Assembly: GCA_963767835.1 (NCBI GenBank)
Contig: CAVYFY010000029.1
Span: forward strand, 68,077 to 132,076
Reading direction: 5' to 3'
Length of the DNA: 64,000 nt
Source: SIAQ01 sp963767835
GTDB taxonomy: Bacteria; Planctomycetota; Planctomycetia; Gemmatales; Gemmataceae
Shown in pieces: positions 45,475 through 54,065 of the stretch. The translations under genes and the position numbers were made by a program. The notes beneath the pieces are model-generated. The model saw nothing but the letters and a program-made list of their open reading frames with translations. It was not told the DNA's origin and ran no database searches. Numbering within the stretch: the first letter of the stretch is position 1; each line of letters begins with the position of its first letter.

Positions 45475-45546
45475 TACCCCCCAGTCCGTTTCCCAAAGGG
45501 AGTAATGCGCCCTCACCACCGGCCCCTCTCTTGCGGGGAGGCGAGA
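45475..45546. repeat. Degenerate family A repeat inside the transposon
   Basis: CCAGTCCGTTTCCCAAAGGG and CCCTCACCACCGGCCCCTCT, both diverged from the consensus. It lies in the 238-base gap before the ATPase gene, which otherwise shows only a leader with GGAG at 45690. Confidence 0.6.
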
Positions 45547-45700
45547 CGGATCTTGACCGAATTCTCAGCGCGCTTCGACACCGCCGGCCGACGCGAAGTC
45601 GACGTCAATGGCCGACAACGCAAGATGTCGTGGTGAGTCGAACACGCTTTTGCTTCAATCTCCTTCATCCACCGATTCCGCCAACCCACGGAGAACCTTC

Positions 45701-46489
45701 ATGAAGCAACCTTCGGTCTATTTGAAGATGCGCGTCCTGGGCGCCATCGACACCGTCCAGGGAAAAACCCGCGACCAACGCATCAAGAACGTCGCCGCCA
45801 TGACCTTCCTCGACGAGGAGGGGCACTCGCGCCAGTTCACCTGGCGCACCATCCAGACCTGGCACTACCGCTACAAAAACCACGGCATCATCGCCACCGT
45901 CGCACGCACCTTGCACACCTACACCAACACGGTAAAAATCCTGTGCGATGCTTTTCGTATCGAGTTCGACCACTCCGCCTTCCAGTGCGAACGCCGGCTC
46001 ATCGAACAAGCCTTCAACCTCAATCACGCCGGCAAGACGCTCACCACCATCCTCGACGACGCCCACCTCATGGACCTCGGCAATCTCCGCAAGCTTCGGC
46101 TGCTCTTCGAGGACTTCCCCAAGAATCACAACCTCGTCCTTATCGGCCGGCCCAGCCTGCTCGCCAATCTCGACCTCGGCGTCAACCACGACATCAAGAG
46201 CCGCGTCACCTACTCCGTCATCACCAAACGCCTGGGCCCCGACGCCATGCGCGACTTCATCTTGCGTGAACTCGACCGCGTCGGCCTTGGCCACAACACC
46301 TTCACCCAGCCCGCCGTCGATCTCATCGTCCGCTCCGCCGACGGCGTCCTGCGCAAGGCCCGCAACCTCTGCGTCGGCTGCATGATCGAAGCCGTCCGCG
46401 CCGCCAACAAAACCATCGACATCGACAACGTCAACCGCGTCCTCATGCAACCCCATTGGCAAAAGGATGCCGACTTCGGCGACTTCTAA
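45701..46489 (+). CDS. Chimera of DDE-integrase N terminus and TniB/TnsC/ExeA-like ATPase
   Basis: 262 residues. Residues 1-66 (MKQPSVYLKMRVLGAIDTVQ, FTWRTIQTWHYRYKNHG) read like the helical N terminus of an integrase-type transposase. From THTYTNT-like residues (LHTYTNTVKILCDAFRIEFD) to the end it is an AAA+ ATPase: Walker B TTILDDAHLMDL, LVLIGRPSLLANLDL (sensor region), and the lid domain DLIVRSADGVLRKARNLC. The Walker A loop, normally 30-40 residues before this point, is absent. A deletion that removed the DDE core and the ATPase's front and joined the rest in frame explains this. It cannot bind ATP normally. Confidence 0.7.
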   Translation: MKQPSVYLKMRVLGAIDTVQGKTRDQRIKNVAAMTFLDEEGHSRQFTWRTIQTWHYRYKNHGIIATVARTLHTYTNTVKILCDAFRIEFDHSAFQCERRLIEQAFNLNHAGKTLTTILDDAHLMDLGNLRKLRLLFEDFPKNHNLVLIGRPSLLANLDLGVNHDIKSRVTYSVITKRLGPDAMRDFILRELDRVGLGHNTFTQPAVDLIVRSADGVLRKARNLCVGCMIEAVRAANKTIDIDNVNRVLMQPHWQKDADFGDF

Positions 46490-46503
46490 CTTCGGAGAAA
46501 ATC

Positions 46504-46827
46504 ATGATTGACCCCGACCTGCTCCGCCGACTTCGCAACGACCTGCCGATGCCCGTCACCATCGCCGCCCTCGGCCGCGACGGGCCACCCTCGAAGATGA
46601 GCGAAGGCTACTTCCGCTTCCTTTGCCCCCACTGCGGCGAAATGCGCGCCACCGTCAACCCCCGCAACAACCTCGCCCATTGCTTCACTTGCAAGAAAAA
46701 CCTCAACAACATCGACCTGCCGATGACGCTCGACTACGACTTCCGCGACGCCGTTGCTTTGCTCGAACGCTTGCTCAACGAGCACCAGGCCAAGCAATTC
46801 AAAGGACAATCACCTGCCAATCCATAA
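46504..46827 (+). CDS. CHC2-type zinc-finger protein of the transposon
   Basis: 107 residues. FLCPHCGEMRATVNPRNNLA followed by HCFTCKKN (about residues 38-65) has the C-x2-C...C-x2-C spacing and the 'HCF.C' strand of the CHC2 finger of DnaG primases; the C-terminal LDYDFRDAVALLERLL is a helix. No primase catalytic domain. It starts 15 bases after the ATPase gene (GGAG before the ATG). In Tn7-like systems a small zinc-finger protein (TniQ/TnsD) chooses the target; a similar role here is only inferred from position. Confidence 0.7.
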   Translation: MIDPDLLRRLRNDLPMPVTIAALGRDGPPSKMSEGYFRFLCPHCGEMRATVNPRNNLAHCFTCKKNLNNIDLPMTLDYDFRDAVALLERLLNEHQAKQFKGQSPANP

Positions 46828-46839
46828 CGATCGGCTCCA

Positions 46840-47082
46840 TGAACTTCGCAGCCAAATTCGTCGCGCTAATTCGGCAACAACTGCCACCACCATTTAGTCT
46901 GGCACCCCTCGTAGCCAAATTCGTGGCGCAAATTCGGCAACCAACGCGACCGGCGACTCGCCGCCAACCGACGACGCTACTCCTCCAAAATTCTCAACAA
47001 TTCGGCAATACGCCCTTCGCTACCTCAAAATCTATACACCCTTAATTCGGCAACAACTACGACCACAATTTGACCCGGCACA
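46840..47082. other. Transposon right end with repeated transposase-binding-like sites
   Basis: Read inward from 47082 the complement has TTGCCGAATT at the terminal unit, again near 47000-47015, near 46935 and near 46870. Two units continue as GCGC.ACGAATTTGGCT.CGA. The terminal 40 bases (TGTGCC..GTCAAAT) recur at 46868-46908 as GGTGCCAGACTAAATGG. Such arrays are how Tn7- and Mu-type transposases recognise ends. No gene is present here. Confidence 0.7.
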
Positions 47083-47151
47083 GATGATACCATTGGCTGC
47101 TTGTGAAAACGCCAGAATGGAAGCGATTTTCCGCACGGAGGACGGGACATC

Positions 47152-47406
47152 ATGGAGATCCGCATGGAAAGCAAGAAAGCCCCCGCGCTGAATGGGCTCG
47201 AACCAGTGCTCGTCGAGATCCAGCAACGCTTGCAGGCCCGTCCCAAAGAGTGGCTGCAATTGTTGCGGCAGAACCCAGCCGAGTTCGCCAACCTGGAAAA
47301 GGAAATCCATCACGCCTTCGAGCAGATGGCTGACCGCGTCGTTGCGGGGTTATTGGCTCAAGCGACCAAGCCTGCCGAGTTCGCTGACGACGCTAAAAAA
47401 AAGTGA
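47152..47406 (+). CDS. ISKra4-like orfA
   Basis: 84 residues, helical (PALNGLEPVLVEIQQRLQAR, FANLEKEIHHAFEQMADRVV), ending AKKK at an A8 run and TGA. This is the short N-terminal frame of the transposase, probably the DNA-binding part. It overlaps orfB by 4 bases. Confidence 0.7.
   Translation: MEIRMESKKAPALNGLEPVLVEIQQRLQARPKEWLQLLRQNPAEFANLEKEIHHAFEQMADRVVAGLLAQATKPAEFADDAKKK
47395..47406 (+). promoter_or_regulatory. A8G slippery sequence for -1 frameshifting
   Basis: Eight A residues (47395-47402), then GTGA. Slipping back one base after AAA AAA reads AAA GTG ATC and joins orfA to orfB without a stop. GTG at 47403 could also start orfB alone by re-initiation. Confidence 0.7.
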
Positions 47407-48743
47407 TCCCCGTTGAAGCGCCGCGGAAATTTCGGCGTGGACAAATGCGTTCACGTGGCGTGCGTTTGTTGGGCGGCTTAATGATCTATGTGACGACGCT
47501 GTATTTTAGCCCGGCACTACGCACCGGCAAAGGACGAGGCAAAAAAGGCTCTGGGTTGTATCCGGAGTTGGGCGTGCTGGGCATTCAAGAAGGCAAAAGC
47601 CCGGCCTTGGTACGTGAAATCGGTCGCCTGAGCGCGTTGTTGCCCTCGTATGAAACCGTGCGTGAAGAACTGGCGGAACGCGGTCTGCACCTGAACATCA
47701 AGGAAGTGCATGGCATCGGTCAACACGCCGGTCAAGCAGCCTTGACCTATCGACGCCGGGAATTGGAACTCTATCGGGAAGGGAAGTTGGCCGCGAGTGC
47801 TGGGCCTGGCAAACGGATCGGAGCCATGATCGACGGCGGCCGCACGAAATTGCGTAAGACGACACGCAAGCAGAAGGGCCCAGGGAAAGCGAAAACGCAG
47901 AAACGACGCTATAAGACCGAGTGGCGTGAGCCGAAGCTGGTCATCGTGTTTGAGATGGACGAGCAAGGCCGCATGAAGAAGGGAACCAAGCCGATCATCG
48001 ACGGCAGCTTTCAGGGGCCGGACGAAATCATGGAAGTGTTGGCCATGCGGTTGCACCAGTTGGGAGCGACGCAAGCCGAGGTGGTGGCGTTCCGAGCGGA
48101 CGGGGCGCCGTGGATTTGGGATCGTCTGGAGTGGGTGATCAAGCGTCTGGGCTTGCGTGAGGCGCAAGTTTCATTGGGCTTGGATTGGTGCCACGCGGTG
48201 CATCATATCAGTCTGGCCTTGGAACCGCTGCTGAAGGATGCCGAGCGCAAGCGTGTGTTCAAGAAGCTGCGGAAATGGTTGAAGCAAGGCCGTTGGCAGC
48301 AAGTGGTCAATGAGTTGTACAAGCTGCTCGTGCTTGCCGAGTTGTCCGACGAATCGGCGGTGTTGACGGCGATCAGCTATTTGGAGCGACACGGCGAAGA
48401 AGGCCATCTGGCTTACGCGCGGTTCCGTCGGCGCAAGTTGCCGCTGGGCAGCGGTGCGATCGAAAGCGCGGTGCGTCGGGTGATCAACCTGCGGATGAAG
48501 GGGAACAGCATTTTTTGGAAAGAAGCAAACGCGGAGGCCATGCTGGTGTTGCGTGGTTTGGTGCTGAGTCGTCGGTGGAAAGAAGTGTTTGCAAAGATGG
48601 CAGAGAGTTTGGCGCATGATCGCCGACTGGATTGGAAATGGCAATCGCCGAACATGGTTGCGGAATTGAAGGCGGGCATCGCGGTCCTGCCACCCAAGCC
48701 GCAACCTCATTCACAGAAACCTTGTTACGCCGCAGCTGCGTAG
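47403..48743 (+). CDS. ISKra4-family transposase (orfB)
   Basis: 446 residues. The N-terminal part carries LGVLGIQEGKSPALVREIGR and LNIKEVHGIGQHAG; the catalytic core includes GAMIDGGRTK (first Asp), VAFRADGAPWIWD and LDWCHAVHHISLAL (second Asp), and the end has LPLGSGAIESAVRRVINLRM (Glu) then GLVLSRRW, hallmarks of ISKra4/IS-related DDE enzymes. Length and frame are intact, so it may be active. Expression probably depends on the A8 slip. Confidence 0.85.
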   Translation: MIPVEAPRKFRRGQMRSRGVRLLGGLMIYVTTLYFSPALRTGKGRGKKGSGLYPELGVLGIQEGKSPALVREIGRLSALLPSYETVREELAERGLHLNIKEVHGIGQHAGQAALTYRRRELELYREGKLAASAGPGKRIGAMIDGGRTKLRKTTRKQKGPGKAKTQKRRYKTEWREPKLVIVFEMDEQGRMKKGTKPIIDGSFQGPDEIMEVLAMRLHQLGATQAEVVAFRADGAPWIWDRLEWVIKRLGLREAQVSLGLDWCHAVHHISLALEPLLKDAERKRVFKKLRKWLKQGRWQQVVNELYKLLVLAELSDESAVLTAISYLERHGEEGHLAYARFRRRKLPLGSGAIESAVRRVINLRMKGNSIFWKEANAEAMLVLRGLVLSRRWKEVFAKMAESLAHDRRLDWKWQSPNMVAELKAGIAVLPPKPQPHSQKPCYAAAA

Positions 48744-48756
48744 CCGCATTTGGGCC

Positions 48757-49720
48757 ATGGGCCCGTTGGAACTCATGACCGTCGAGGGGGATCTGTATTA
48801 TTGCCGGGAAGTCATCAAAGAGGACAGCGCGGCATTCTCCATCGAAGGCGACCGGGTCAAAGATGCTCCCGAGCCCTCCTATCGGCTTTGTGTCATGCGG
48901 AATGCAGGAGCGCGGGCCGTTTCGACGATCGACGCGGAGCCATTCGGCTCGCTCCTTGAGATTTCCAAGGATCACTTCTGGGTGCTGCGCGGCAATCCGG
49001 TTGCATTGTGGAAAATAAGCAAGGACGGACGTGAAAAGAAAAAACTTTTTGTCTTGCCCGATGAATGCGTACCGTCACTCAGCACGCATGCCTTTTCACC
49101 GGACGGCAAACAACTCGCTTTCGGATTGGCGACACGTGCGTCCTTTTTCAAATTCAGGGATCTGATCGTGTTCGACCTGGCCACCGGTAAGCAAATATTC
49201 AAGGAATCGCAGATTCATGTCGAGGCTTCCGGATTGTCGTCGCATGCTCCGCGATTGAAGGTGACTTGGTTGGATCAAGATCGGATTCGTTTTTCTGAAA
49301 CAAAGCTGACTTCCAAGGAAGAGACTTTCGATCGCGAAGGTTATTTTCAATGGGTTGATGTCAACATAAGAACTGGGAAGCGATTGCAAGAAAAAAAAAT
49401 ACACTGAGCTCGGTCTGTGGCACGGAACACCGCAGAAGGACGGCCTTGTCGATTTGCCGATGAAGGCCGCCAAGCGGGACGGGCTATTTGAGTGGCGTGG
49501 AACGGCATTGCATTTTGTCGGTCAGAAACAACCACTTCACGCCGACCTTGGCGCAGGCGAGCCTTATGAATCCGCAGTCGCTCCAGGTGGCCAGTGGGCG
49601 GCTTTCGTGTTCTTCGACAAAGAGAGGCAAGCCATTTCTTACCTGGCCGATGGAAATACGAAAAAGATCACAAGGATCCTTGGGAAATCCAGTGGCCTAG
49701 TTTGGTTGCCGGGCGAATAA
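48757..49720 (+). pseudogene. TolB/WD40-like beta-propeller protein, 5'-truncated and frameshifted
   Basis: Blade-like segments are visible: HFWVLRGNPVALWKISKDG, HAFSPDGKQLAFGLATRA and DLIVFDLATGKQIF, then, in another frame after an A9 run (49391-49399), YTELGLWHGTPQKDG and ESAVAPGGQWAAFVFFDKER. Removing one A joins the frames. The start coincides with the insertion-sequence end, so the N-terminal part was cut off. Base composition is lower in GC than the core genes. Confidence 0.6.
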
Positions 49721-49796
49721 GAAGGTGACCGGTGCAGAAGGTCGTGATCTTTGGTGCGCTGACGGCATGTTCTCCCTGTTCACGCCGGCCACTTGA

Positions 49797-50009
49797 GCGC
49801 AAGACGCCGATGAGGTCGCCAAGTTGCGCAAGGAGAACGAAAGGCTCAACAAGGAGATCGAAGTCCTCAAGACCCTCCACCTCAAGCAAGGTCACTGGCT
49901 TCGGCAATGCAGGCAAATCCCTAAAGCGGGAATCAGGCACTCGCCGTCTTACTTGGTGAGGACAACGGTTCAAGCCGGGTTACGTGAAACAAATCCACAA
50001 GCACGGTAG
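49797..50009 (+). pseudogene. Fragment with a coiled coil
   Basis: An open frame after a TGA with no evident start codon encodes DADEVAKLRKENERLNKEIE, a leucine-zipper-like heptad, and then unrelated-looking sequence ending at 50009 in the antisense of the next gene. Probably the remains of a longer protein. Confidence 0.35.
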
Positions 50010-50208
50010 TTTCGAAGAAACTATCACCATCGGTTGGAGCACCATTGTCCTTCGACGCTGGACTTTCGATGCCAACAACGACGGAATCCCGTGCAATCAT
50101 CAGCTGCTCGGGATGGCGAATCTCAAAGTTTGAGCCATCGCTGACGATGAGGCGGAATGGCACAAACGGTTTTTGCCTCACGCGCTTGCGAAGATCGGTG
50201 TTTGTCAT
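49933..50208 (-). CDS. Small conserved hypothetical protein
   Basis: 91 residues starting MTNTDLRKRVRQKPFVPFRL, then SDGSNFEIRHPEQLMIARDS and VLVDLFHVTRLEPL. The 'QPF.PFR..L.DG....RHPE' pattern is one I recall from many short planctomycete proteins, often tandemly scattered; no function known. A GGAGG stands before the ATG. Confidence 0.65.
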   Translation of the reverse strand: MTNTDLRKRVRQKPFVPFRLIVSDGSNFEIRHPEQLMIARDSVVVGIESPASKDNGAPTDGDSFFETTVLVDLFHVTRLEPLSSPSKTASA

Positions 50209-50323
50209 GACGATTCCTCCTTATGAATGATACTCCCGGAAAGTGACTCCGTCACCATCGATCCCAGAGGGTGCTGTGCCTTCGGAGGCAGCGCGTGCCA
50301 GGTAGGAGGCGTTTGCTTTGCCC

Positions 50324-51551
50324 TCACACATCCTCGCCTTGACCCTGATACTGCACCTTTTGCCACGACTTCCCCGCCTGGCCCGTGATCCAGACCCAAA
50401 AGGCACACCAGGCGGCGGCGTTGAGGACCAGGAATGACGCCCCCGAGCCGAGCAATTTCACGGCGCGGCCCAGCGGCGGAATTAGGCCGAGCAGGCAGGC
50501 GTCGTAGCCGATGAGCTGGACCAAGAAAAAAAACCGATAGATGTTTTCCGTAAGAAAATAGGATGACACGAGCATGCCGAGCAGGGCCCACGGGACCGCC
50601 AGGCGCATCAGCTTGTGGGAAATCCATTGCCACCAGATGCGATTGGACCACGGAAAAAGGGCCGAGGCGGGCAAAAGCGTCAAGAGCTGAAAATTCCCAG
50701 CCAGCGTGCGCACCTTGCGGCGAAATTCATCGCGCGGCACTTCCGGCAATTGATCGAAAGCTTTGGCGCGTTCTTCGTGAACCACGCGATAGCCCTGCAA
50801 AACGACGCGCATCGGCCAATAGACGTCGTCGAGCATGGTGCCGGGCGGAATGGGGTGAAAGAGCGGACGGCGGACGGCGCTGATGGCGCCGGTGACGCCA
50901 ACCTGCGAATCGAAACGGCTCTCTTGTTTCCGCAGCCATTTCTCGAAGCGCCAGATAACGGCGCACGCCGGCCAGGACGCCGGGAGTTCTTTCGAGGGCG
51001 AGATTGCCGCTGACGGCGCCGATGGTGGGATCGGCGAAATTCTCGATGAGCCGGGCCAGGGCGTCATCGGCCCAGCGCTGACGGGCATCGGCGAAGACGA
51101 GGATTTCATACTGCGCCGCCGCCGCTCCCGCGTTGAGCGCCGCCGACTTGCCCTGCTTGCTTGGCATCTCGATGACGCGCACGCCGTGCTGCCGGGCGAT
51201 TTCCGCGGAGCGATCGGTGGAGCCGTCGGAGATGACGATGATCTCGCCGCCGCCGGGTTCGATCATGCGTTGCAGTTCCTCAAGGCGGCGACCGAGATTT
51301 TGCTCTTCGTTGTGCACCGGTAAGAGCAAGCTTACCGACATCCCTCTCCCCCCGGGAGAGCGGCAGGGGTGAGGGCGAGTTTCCGATTCTTTCGGTGGTC
51401 CGCCCTCACCCCCGGCCCCTCTTCCGGAGGGAGAGGGGAGTTTTGAGCGGCGAAAAATGGTATTGAGGATGACGATAAGAATCGGATAGAGAATATACGT
51501 ATATACCACGACGGCGTAGCAAAACCAAAAGAATCCTTCCAACGGCTCCAT
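50324..51551 (-). CDS. Membrane-bound family 2 glycosyltransferase, frameshifted
   Basis: About 408 residues when joined. N-terminal membrane helix (FFWFCYAVVVYTYILYPILI), a family A repeat translated in frame, then the GT-A core: SLLLPVHNEEQNLGRRLEEL, GEIIVISDGSTDRSAEIA, LVFADARQRWADDAL (DxD-like), AVSGNLALE. In another frame from about 50970: WRFEKWLRKQESRFDSQVGV, GTMLDDVYWPMRVV (acceptor Asp region), then four C-terminal membrane helices. It probably extends or transfers sugars on a lipid carrier or polymer. Its start lies 6 bases beyond the upstream gene's stop. Confidence 0.83.
51341..51440. repeat. Family A palindromic repeat inside the glycosyltransferase gene
   Basis: Both arms are present; on the minus strand they are read as PSPSGRGAGGEGG and RPHPCRSPGGRG, a spacer of about 35 residues between the membrane helix and the catalytic domain. 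Confidence 0.85.
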
Positions 51552-51556
51552 GGCGC

Positions 51557-52862
51557 TTATTGTAGCGGCGGCGGACCGATCTCCAACCCGAAACGCTCCA
51601 GGATGTCCTGCCGCTCGGCGATGGCGTGCTGCCGATCCTCGGGCCGAGCCAGCATCGGATCGGGCGACCATTGCAGCGGCGCAATGTCCCGAGTCCACGC
51701 CTGGCCCGCTTCAAGCGCCTTCGCCTTCAGCAGGTCATTGAGGATTTGCGAACTGCGACGGCAGGAAATATTCCGCTCGGCCCAGGCACGCGGCGCAAAG
51801 CGGTCGGCATTGTGTACGAAATCGGCCAGATCGCGGGCCAGGGTTGCGTCATCAAGAAAGCGGCCAGTCTGCTCGTTGATGAAGACCCGCGAGCCGATGC
51901 CGGCGTCGCGCAAAATCGCCGCCGGCGTGTCGGCGAACAGCGATTCCGCAACGGCGACGCATGATCCCTCACGTTTCGACAGAACCACACTGGCGCGCGC
52001 TTGGCAAAAGGCGTTCACGACTGCGCGGTAGGGCTGATTGCTCCGCAGCGTGAAGCGATCCTGGACGCCGTACCAGCGCGCCATCTCGCAAATCGTATCG
52101 GCGTCGCGGCCGTCCTGATTCTGGCCGATCAGCAGGATTCGCAAGTCTCGCGGCAATGGCCGCAATGCCGCGAAGAATGCGTGATGCCGCTTGAACTTCC
52201 CGAAATTCGCCACCATCAGCAAATCCCACGACCGCTGCGCCTTGGGCATCGGCTGAAACAGATCGGGATTCACCCAGCTCGACGCATAGAGCGGCACAAC
52301 GATCAGGTTGCCGCTCATGCGCGGGAACACCGCGAGATCATTCGGATTGCTGATGAGCGTAAACACGGGGCCCGGAAACAGCGCGGGGAAGGCACAATTG
52401 ACCAGCACGTGCGGCGGGCTGTAACTCGGGGCGACGACGACGGTGTAGCGCTCGGCGAGTTCCTGGAAATTGGTTGGCTGCAATAGCTTGATCCATTGGG
52501 CCTCGAAGGAGACGAATAGCACGCCCTTCTCGCGCGGGCCGATGTGCGGTTTCAAGATGGCCGCCTTGTAGACGCGGATCATTGAAGTCGGGGATGAATT
52601 CGGTCCAGTCGAGACGGGCCGCGTTGAGATGGTGGACGAGTGCAACGATTTGCTCCTGGATATTCCGCTCAAGATCCGCGTCCTCCGCCAATCGGGCCGC
52701 GGTGCACATCTTGACGATGGTCCGCGCCACGGCCTGTGCGTCATTGGGATCGGGTCGCCGCGAACGCAGGAGTTGCAGCCGACCGATCGAGCGGCGGATG
52801 CGCCGGTGGTAGCGCAGCCAGTCCTCGAGTTCCAGGTGCAGGCGTTTGAAGACGGATAGCAT
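51557..52862 (-). CDS. Family 4-like (group 1) glycosyltransferase, frameshifted
   Basis: About 434 residues. The N-terminal 100 residues are helical and unusual (MLSVFKRLHLELEDWLRYHR); after a frame change near 52575 follow KAAILKPHIGPREKGVLFVS and a GT-B C-terminal domain with DLLMVANFGKFKRHHAFFAA, LRILLIGQNQDGRDADTICE, and VVLSKREGSCVAVAESLFAD, the nucleotide-sugar EX7E-like region. The middle gene of a three-gene glycosyltransferase operon; the sugar is unknown. Confidence 0.75.
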
Positions 52863-52868
52863 GAGCGC

Positions 52869-54065
52869 TCAGTACGGAGTACTTCCCTGAGTTAAGCGAC
52901 GGAAAAGCTCATGATACTGCCGGCCCATCGCGGCGAACGAGAAGTCATGCTTGACTCGATTCCGCGCGGCGTCTCCCATGGCCCGGCGTCGGACATCATC
53001 ATCAAGCAGCGCGATGATGCGCTCCGCCAGCGCCTGCGGATCGCCGGCCGGCACGAGGCAACCGTCTTGCCCATCGTCGATGACTTCGGGAATGCCGCCC
53101 ACCGTCGTCGCCACCGTCGCCACTCCCGCGGCCCCCAGCTCAAGGAGAATCACCGGCAACCCCTCCGTGTAGGACGACATCACTCCGAGATCGAGGTTTG
53201 GCAAAAAGCGGACCAGATCGGTGCGAAAGCCGGTAAGCACGAATTTGTCGCGCAAGCCCACCGCGCCGATCAACCGCTCCAGATCGGGTCGCGTCGGCCC
53301 GTCGCCGAACAACACGAAACCGGCCTCGGGCCGCTGCTGCGCCACCCGCGCCGCCGCCTGAACAAAGACCGCGAAACCCTTCTCCGGGCTAAAGCGCCCC
53401 GCCGACCCGATCAGCCAGCGCGGCTTCGAGGCGAACCAGCTTTCCATCTCGGCTCGCACCAAGGCGTCCGGATTCACAAATGCTTCCGATCCGATCGAAT
53501 TGCGGATGACCGCGATTTTTTCTTGAGGAACGCCGGCGCGGCGCACCTTGTCGGCCTGCGCTTGCGATACGCAGGCGACGGCGTCGAAGCGGCGCAAGAT
53601 CCAGCGGTCCAGCGCTTCATAAAACCGCACCCGCCACGTCACGTCCGTCCAGCCGTGCGAGATCGACATCACCGGGATGCCGACGCGCCGCGCCGCCCGC
53701 CAGCCGACCAGATCGGGCTTGTAGCCGCTGCAACACAGGAGGCGCGCGTTAAGTCGGCGCAACTCGTCGGCAACCTCGGCGACGCAGGAGAGATAGCGCG
53801 GCGTGTTGTGCCGGAGCGCTTTCGCCGTGAAGCCGAGCCGAGTCGCTTCGTCGAGAAACGGCTGGGCCAGGCCGCGCTCGGCGAAGGACAGAAAGGCGCT
53901 TTCGACCTCGCTCGGCAGATGCCGGGCCATGCCGAGCACTTGCCGTTCGGGCCCGCCATAAAACGGTGAAGCCATCAGATGGACGACGCGCAGCAAGAAC
54001 TGGCCCTCATGCCTCGTTGACAGAAGAAGTTTATTGATGAATCGCGGCGCGGACCTGTCAATCAT
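52869..54065 (-). CDS. Family 4 glycosyltransferase
   Basis: 398 residues, intact. GT-B fold with VVHLMASPFYGGPERQVLGM at the N terminus, ISHGWTDVTWRVRFYE, then WLIGSAGRFSPEKGFAVFVQ, VLFGDGPTRPDLERL, and the donor motif SYTEGLPVILLELGAAGVAT (EX7E region). First gene of the operon, 6 bases before the next. Likely acts in polysaccharide or glycolipid assembly. Confidence 0.9.
   Translation of the reverse strand: MIDRSAPRFINKLLLSTRHEGQFLLRVVHLMASPFYGGPERQVLGMARHLPSEVESAFLSFAERGLAQPFLDEATRLGFTAKALRHNTPRYLSCVAEVADELRRLNARLLCCSGYKPDLVGWRAARRVGIPVMSISHGWTDVTWRVRFYEALDRWILRRFDAVACVSQAQADKVRRAGVPQEKIAVIRNSIGSEAFVNPDALVRAEMESWFASKPRWLIGSAGRFSPEKGFAVFVQAAARVAQQRPEAGFVLFGDGPTRPDLERLIGAVGLRDKFVLTGFRTDLVRFLPNLDLGVMSSYTEGLPVILLELGAAGVATVATTVGGIPEVIDDGQDGCLVPAGDPQALAERIIALLDDDVRRRAMGDAARNRVKHDFSFAAMGRQYHELFRRLTQGSTPY

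Larger units (their letters stand above)
44702..47082 (+). mobile_element. Mu/Tn7-like transposon, internally deleted, with 9-bp target duplication
   Basis: The element begins TGTCC and ends GGCACA. Read inward, both ends start TGT, have CC within the first six bases and share TGGTCG at exactly position 18, followed by TTGCCGAATT further in. The same nine bases, GATGATACC, stand on both sides (44693-44701 and 47083-47091); the unoccupied target occurs at 44572-44589. It carries a zinc-ribbon gene, a DDE/ATPase chimera and a CHC2-type gene, in one orientation. The DDE catalytic domain is missing, so it would need a helper. Tn7 and Mu make 5-bp duplications, so the 9-bp repeat is either a family trait or partly chance. 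Confidence 0.75.
47083..48763 (+). mobile_element. ISKra4-like insertion sequence
   Basis: Two overlapping transposase frames bounded on the right near 48748-48763 by ATTTGGGCCATGG, which is roughly the complement of CCATGCCCAAAA in the left-end X sequence (44655 onward). The full element therefore probably ran from 44655 to about 48763 before the 44702-47082 transposon entered its left end. It separates the following beta-propeller gene from its 5' part. Confidence 0.7.

Noticed and set aside
45424..45575. Two further CCGAATT motifs inside the transposon
   Set aside because: They lack the flanking TTG and the extended match seen at the ends; one lies inside the zinc-ribbon gene. Likely chance.
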